From assembly GCA_017441965.1 (NCBI GenBank), contig JAFSBF010000056.1, positions 1 through 7,832 on the forward strand: a DNA stretch of 7,832 nucleotides. Reading direction: 5' to 3'. The notes under the pieces were generated by a model, which was not told the origin of the DNA, made no database searches, and was given only the letters and a program-made list of their open reading frames with translations. This document shows positions 6,920 through 7,832 of the stretch, one piece after another (the first letter of the stretch is position 1; each line of letters starts with the position of its first letter). The translations under genes and the position numbers were made by a program. Origin of the DNA: Clostridia bacterium (GTDB taxonomy: Bacteria > Bacillota > Clostridia > UMGS1883).

Positions 6920-7832
6920 TTATTCGTACTTTGTCCAGTCAGTAACGTCTGTGATTTCAGTCCATTTTTCATAAATATTATTTTTCATTTCGTAATTATG
7001 TCCATTGGTTGCTTCCTGTACAGGAAGATAATACCAATCGCTTTCGCTGTTATCAGGCCATACAATCATATCAGAAAGTAAATCGTCAGCAGTTTCAGGC
7101 ACACGGTTCAGAACTCTGTTAATCATTGTCATAGCTTCTGCCCTTGTTATAGCCTTATCAGGTTTGAAGGTTCCATCTTCATAACCCTTTATCCAACCGT
7201 ATGCTGCTGTTTCGTGAATTTCATCTTCTGCCCAATGGCTGATGATATCTGTAAACTTGTCAACTATGCTATATTGTGATTCATCAAATCTTGCACAAAT
7301 TGCCGCAAACTCTGCACGTGTAATATTTGCATTCGGTACAAATTCATCTGCAGTTCTGCCGTTGACAATACCGAGCTTCGCCATTGTAGAAACCGCCGTA
7401 TTGTACCAGTCTTCACCGTTTACATCGTTAAAGCTGTTGTCATTTGTAAGATTTTCTTCTCTTACTTCATCCTTAAGAAGTCTGAAGAATATTGATGTTA
7501 CTTCCGCACGTGTGATATTTTCATTAGGTCTTACTGTTCCGTCAGGATAACCTAAAACATATGCAAAGTGGTCCTCACCGTTAAGCATCTCAGGAGTTTC
7601 GTGAACGATTTCTACAGTGCCACTATCCTCTACCCATGCTGCATAAAGGGTATAGTTTTTGTTAATTACTGTGTCCTTATCAAACGGAGTTTTTAATGCA
7701 CTGTCTGTATACCATCCTGTAAATACATAACCCTCACGTACGGGATCGGGAAGCTCTGAAACTTTTCCGCCACGTCTTACGCTGATGTTCTTAAGCTCAT
7801 TACCACCGTTTGTAACAAATTTAATTGAATTA
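6920..7832 (-). CDS. Cell-surface protein with InlB-type B-repeat and three SLH domains, partial (N-terminus beyond the right edge)
   Basis: The frame is open from the right edge, so 303 C-terminal residues are visible; the Met at 7588 is internal because coding continues upstream of it. Visible residues 3-66 form a Listeria/Bacteroides-type B-repeat (IKFVTNGG ... REGYVFTGWYTD ... YTLYAAW). Three SLH domains follow at about 88-120, 134-183 and 193-242. Each carries the ITRAE signature (106-110, 170-174, 228-232), and the first and third contain GYPDGT or GYEDGT. SLH triplets bind secondary cell-wall polymers and anchor proteins outside Gram-positive cells. A tail of about 60 residues rich in Trp, Asn and acidic residues ends in WTKYE. 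Secretion is inferred, since the signal peptide would lie outside the window. The gene is closed by its own terminator and appears independent of pflB. Its binding or enzymatic function cannot be told from this part. Confidence 0.93.
   Translation of the reverse strand, partial: NSIKFVTNGGNELKNISVRRGGKVSELPDPVREGYVFTGWYTDSALKTPFDKDTVINKNYTLYAAWVEDSGTVEIVHETPEMLNGEDHFAYVLGYPDGTVRPNENITRAEVTSIFFRLLKDEVREENLTNDNSFNDVNGEDWYNTAVSTMAKLGIVNGRTADEFVPNANITRAEFAAICARFDESQYSIVDKFTDIISHWAEDEIHETAAYGWIKGYEDGTFKPDKAITRAEAMTMINRVLNRVPETADDLLSDMIVWPDNSESDWYYLPVQEATNGHNYEMKNNIYEKWTEITDVTDWTKYE

Noticed and set aside
6920..7588. SLH protein starting at the Met at 7588
   Set aside because: The same frame continues upstream to the window edge and encodes a recognisable B-repeat, so this Met is internal.

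Overview
The window looks like chromosomal DNA from an anaerobic, probably gut-associated member of the Clostridia. Three things point that way. It carries an oxygen-sensitive glycyl-radical pyruvate formate-lyase pair. Its prolyl-tRNA synthetase is the short archaeal/eukaryotic-like type seen in many Clostridia. Its intergenic GTAGGGG-type hairpin repeats resemble those I associate with Oscillospirales genomes. Coding DNA is moderately AT-rich, and every gene I can support lies on the minus strand, so the window reads from right to left. The family-level placement is inference.

From the right edge: (1) 7832-6920 is the C-terminal part of a cell-surface protein with an InlB-type B-repeat followed by three SLH domains, closed by a strong hairpin terminator (6860-6897). 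(2) 6898-6566 is non-coding. It holds two GTAGGGG hairpin repeats, a perfect-consensus promoter, and a ZTP (pfl motif) riboswitch that ends in an intrinsic terminator. (3) 6565-3591 is pflB-pflA, pyruvate formate-lyase and its radical-SAM activase, 17 nt apart and under the riboswitch. (4) 3590-3292 is a complex intergenic region. It holds a second perfect-consensus promoter overlapping the pflA stop, an intrinsic terminator, a palindromic stretch, a terminator-like hairpin, and a 39-codon upstream ORF with an excellent ribosome binding site and two Trp codons whose stop overlaps the trpB start. (5) 3291-1 is a tightly packed run trpB - proS - unknown multi-pass membrane protein, the last cut by the left edge.

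The pfl unit makes acetyl-CoA and formate from pyruvate. The riboswitch senses ZMP/ZTP, the purine intermediate that accumulates when 10-formyl-tetrahydrofolate is short, so induction of formate production fits one-carbon demand. This is established logic for the pfl motif. The trpB unit pairs a stand-alone tryptophan synthase beta chain (no trpA visible) with a tRNA synthetase. The leader in front of it is the least explained part of the window and the best candidate for something undescribed, although the evidence for a working Trp-responsive leader is only suggestive.
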